From assembly GCA_013002425.1 (NCBI GenBank), contig JABDJQ010000004.1, forward strand, positions 1 through 5,547: 5,547 nt of DNA, read 5' to 3'. Shown here in pieces: positions 5,510-5,547 of this stretch (the stretch's first letter is position 1; the number at the start of each line of letters is the position of its first letter). This stretch comes from Gemmatimonadota bacterium (GTDB taxonomy: Bacteria; Orphanbacterota; Orphanbacteria; Orphanbacterales; Orphanbacteraceae). Made by a program: the position numbers and the translations under genes. Under the pieces are notes generated by a model. The model was not told the origin of the DNA. It saw only the letters and a program-made list of their open reading frames with translations, and searched no databases.

Positions 5510-5547
5510 ACGAAAGCCGCGGCCCGTCCCGCTCTAAGCCCCGAACC

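Overview
This window is about 5.5 kb of high-GC bacterial DNA carrying five recognisable protein genes. Organism: Shine-Dalgarno leaders, GTG starts, GC-ending codons and a MarC-type inner-membrane protein suggest a high-GC, probably Gram-negative bacterium (deltaproteobacterial or similar environmental lineage). This is an inference, since nothing in the window fixes the taxon. No tRNA, rRNA, CRISPR array, insertion sequence or phage gene was seen.

Layout, left to right. Positions 1-356 hold no convincing gene, but include a 28-nt pure pyrimidine tract with mirror symmetry and a weak minus-strand frame open to the left edge. Positions 357-4255 are a minus-strand block transcribed right to left. 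It starts with a (6-4)/FeS-BCP-type photolyase (4255-2645), continues after a 162-bp gap with a DprE1-like FAD oxidoreductase (2482-1091), and ends with a DprE2-like short-chain dehydrogenase (1094-357) whose GTG start overlaps the dprE1 stop. Positions 4256-4423 form a divergent intergenic region. Positions 4424-4858 (plus) encode a 144-aa protein that looks like a decayed stand-alone histidine-kinase-type ATPase domain. Positions 4871-5482 (minus) encode a six-helix MarC-family membrane protein converging on it with a 12-bp gap.

How the genes fit together. In mycobacteria DprE1 and DprE2 act in sequence: DprE1 oxidises C2' of polyprenylphosphoryl-ribose and DprE2 reduces the keto intermediate, giving polyprenylphosphoryl-D-arabinofuranose, the donor for D-arabinosylation of cell-surface glycans. 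Their coupled reading frames here argue for the same two-step epimerisation. The partner prenyltransferase (UbiA/DPPR synthase family) and arabinosyltransferases are not in the window. The photolyase shares strand and order with the pair, so it may be co-transcribed, but the gap contains a G10 run, three degenerate 13-nt tandem repeats and a GC-rich stem-loop, so dprE1 may have its own control.

Most interesting points: the dprE1/dprE2 pair behind a photolyase; a DprE1 with Ala at the position of the mycobacterial benzothiazinone-target cysteine; the degenerate ATPase-like protein; the repeat-bearing intergenic region; and a hairpin that places the marC ribosome-binding site in its loop.
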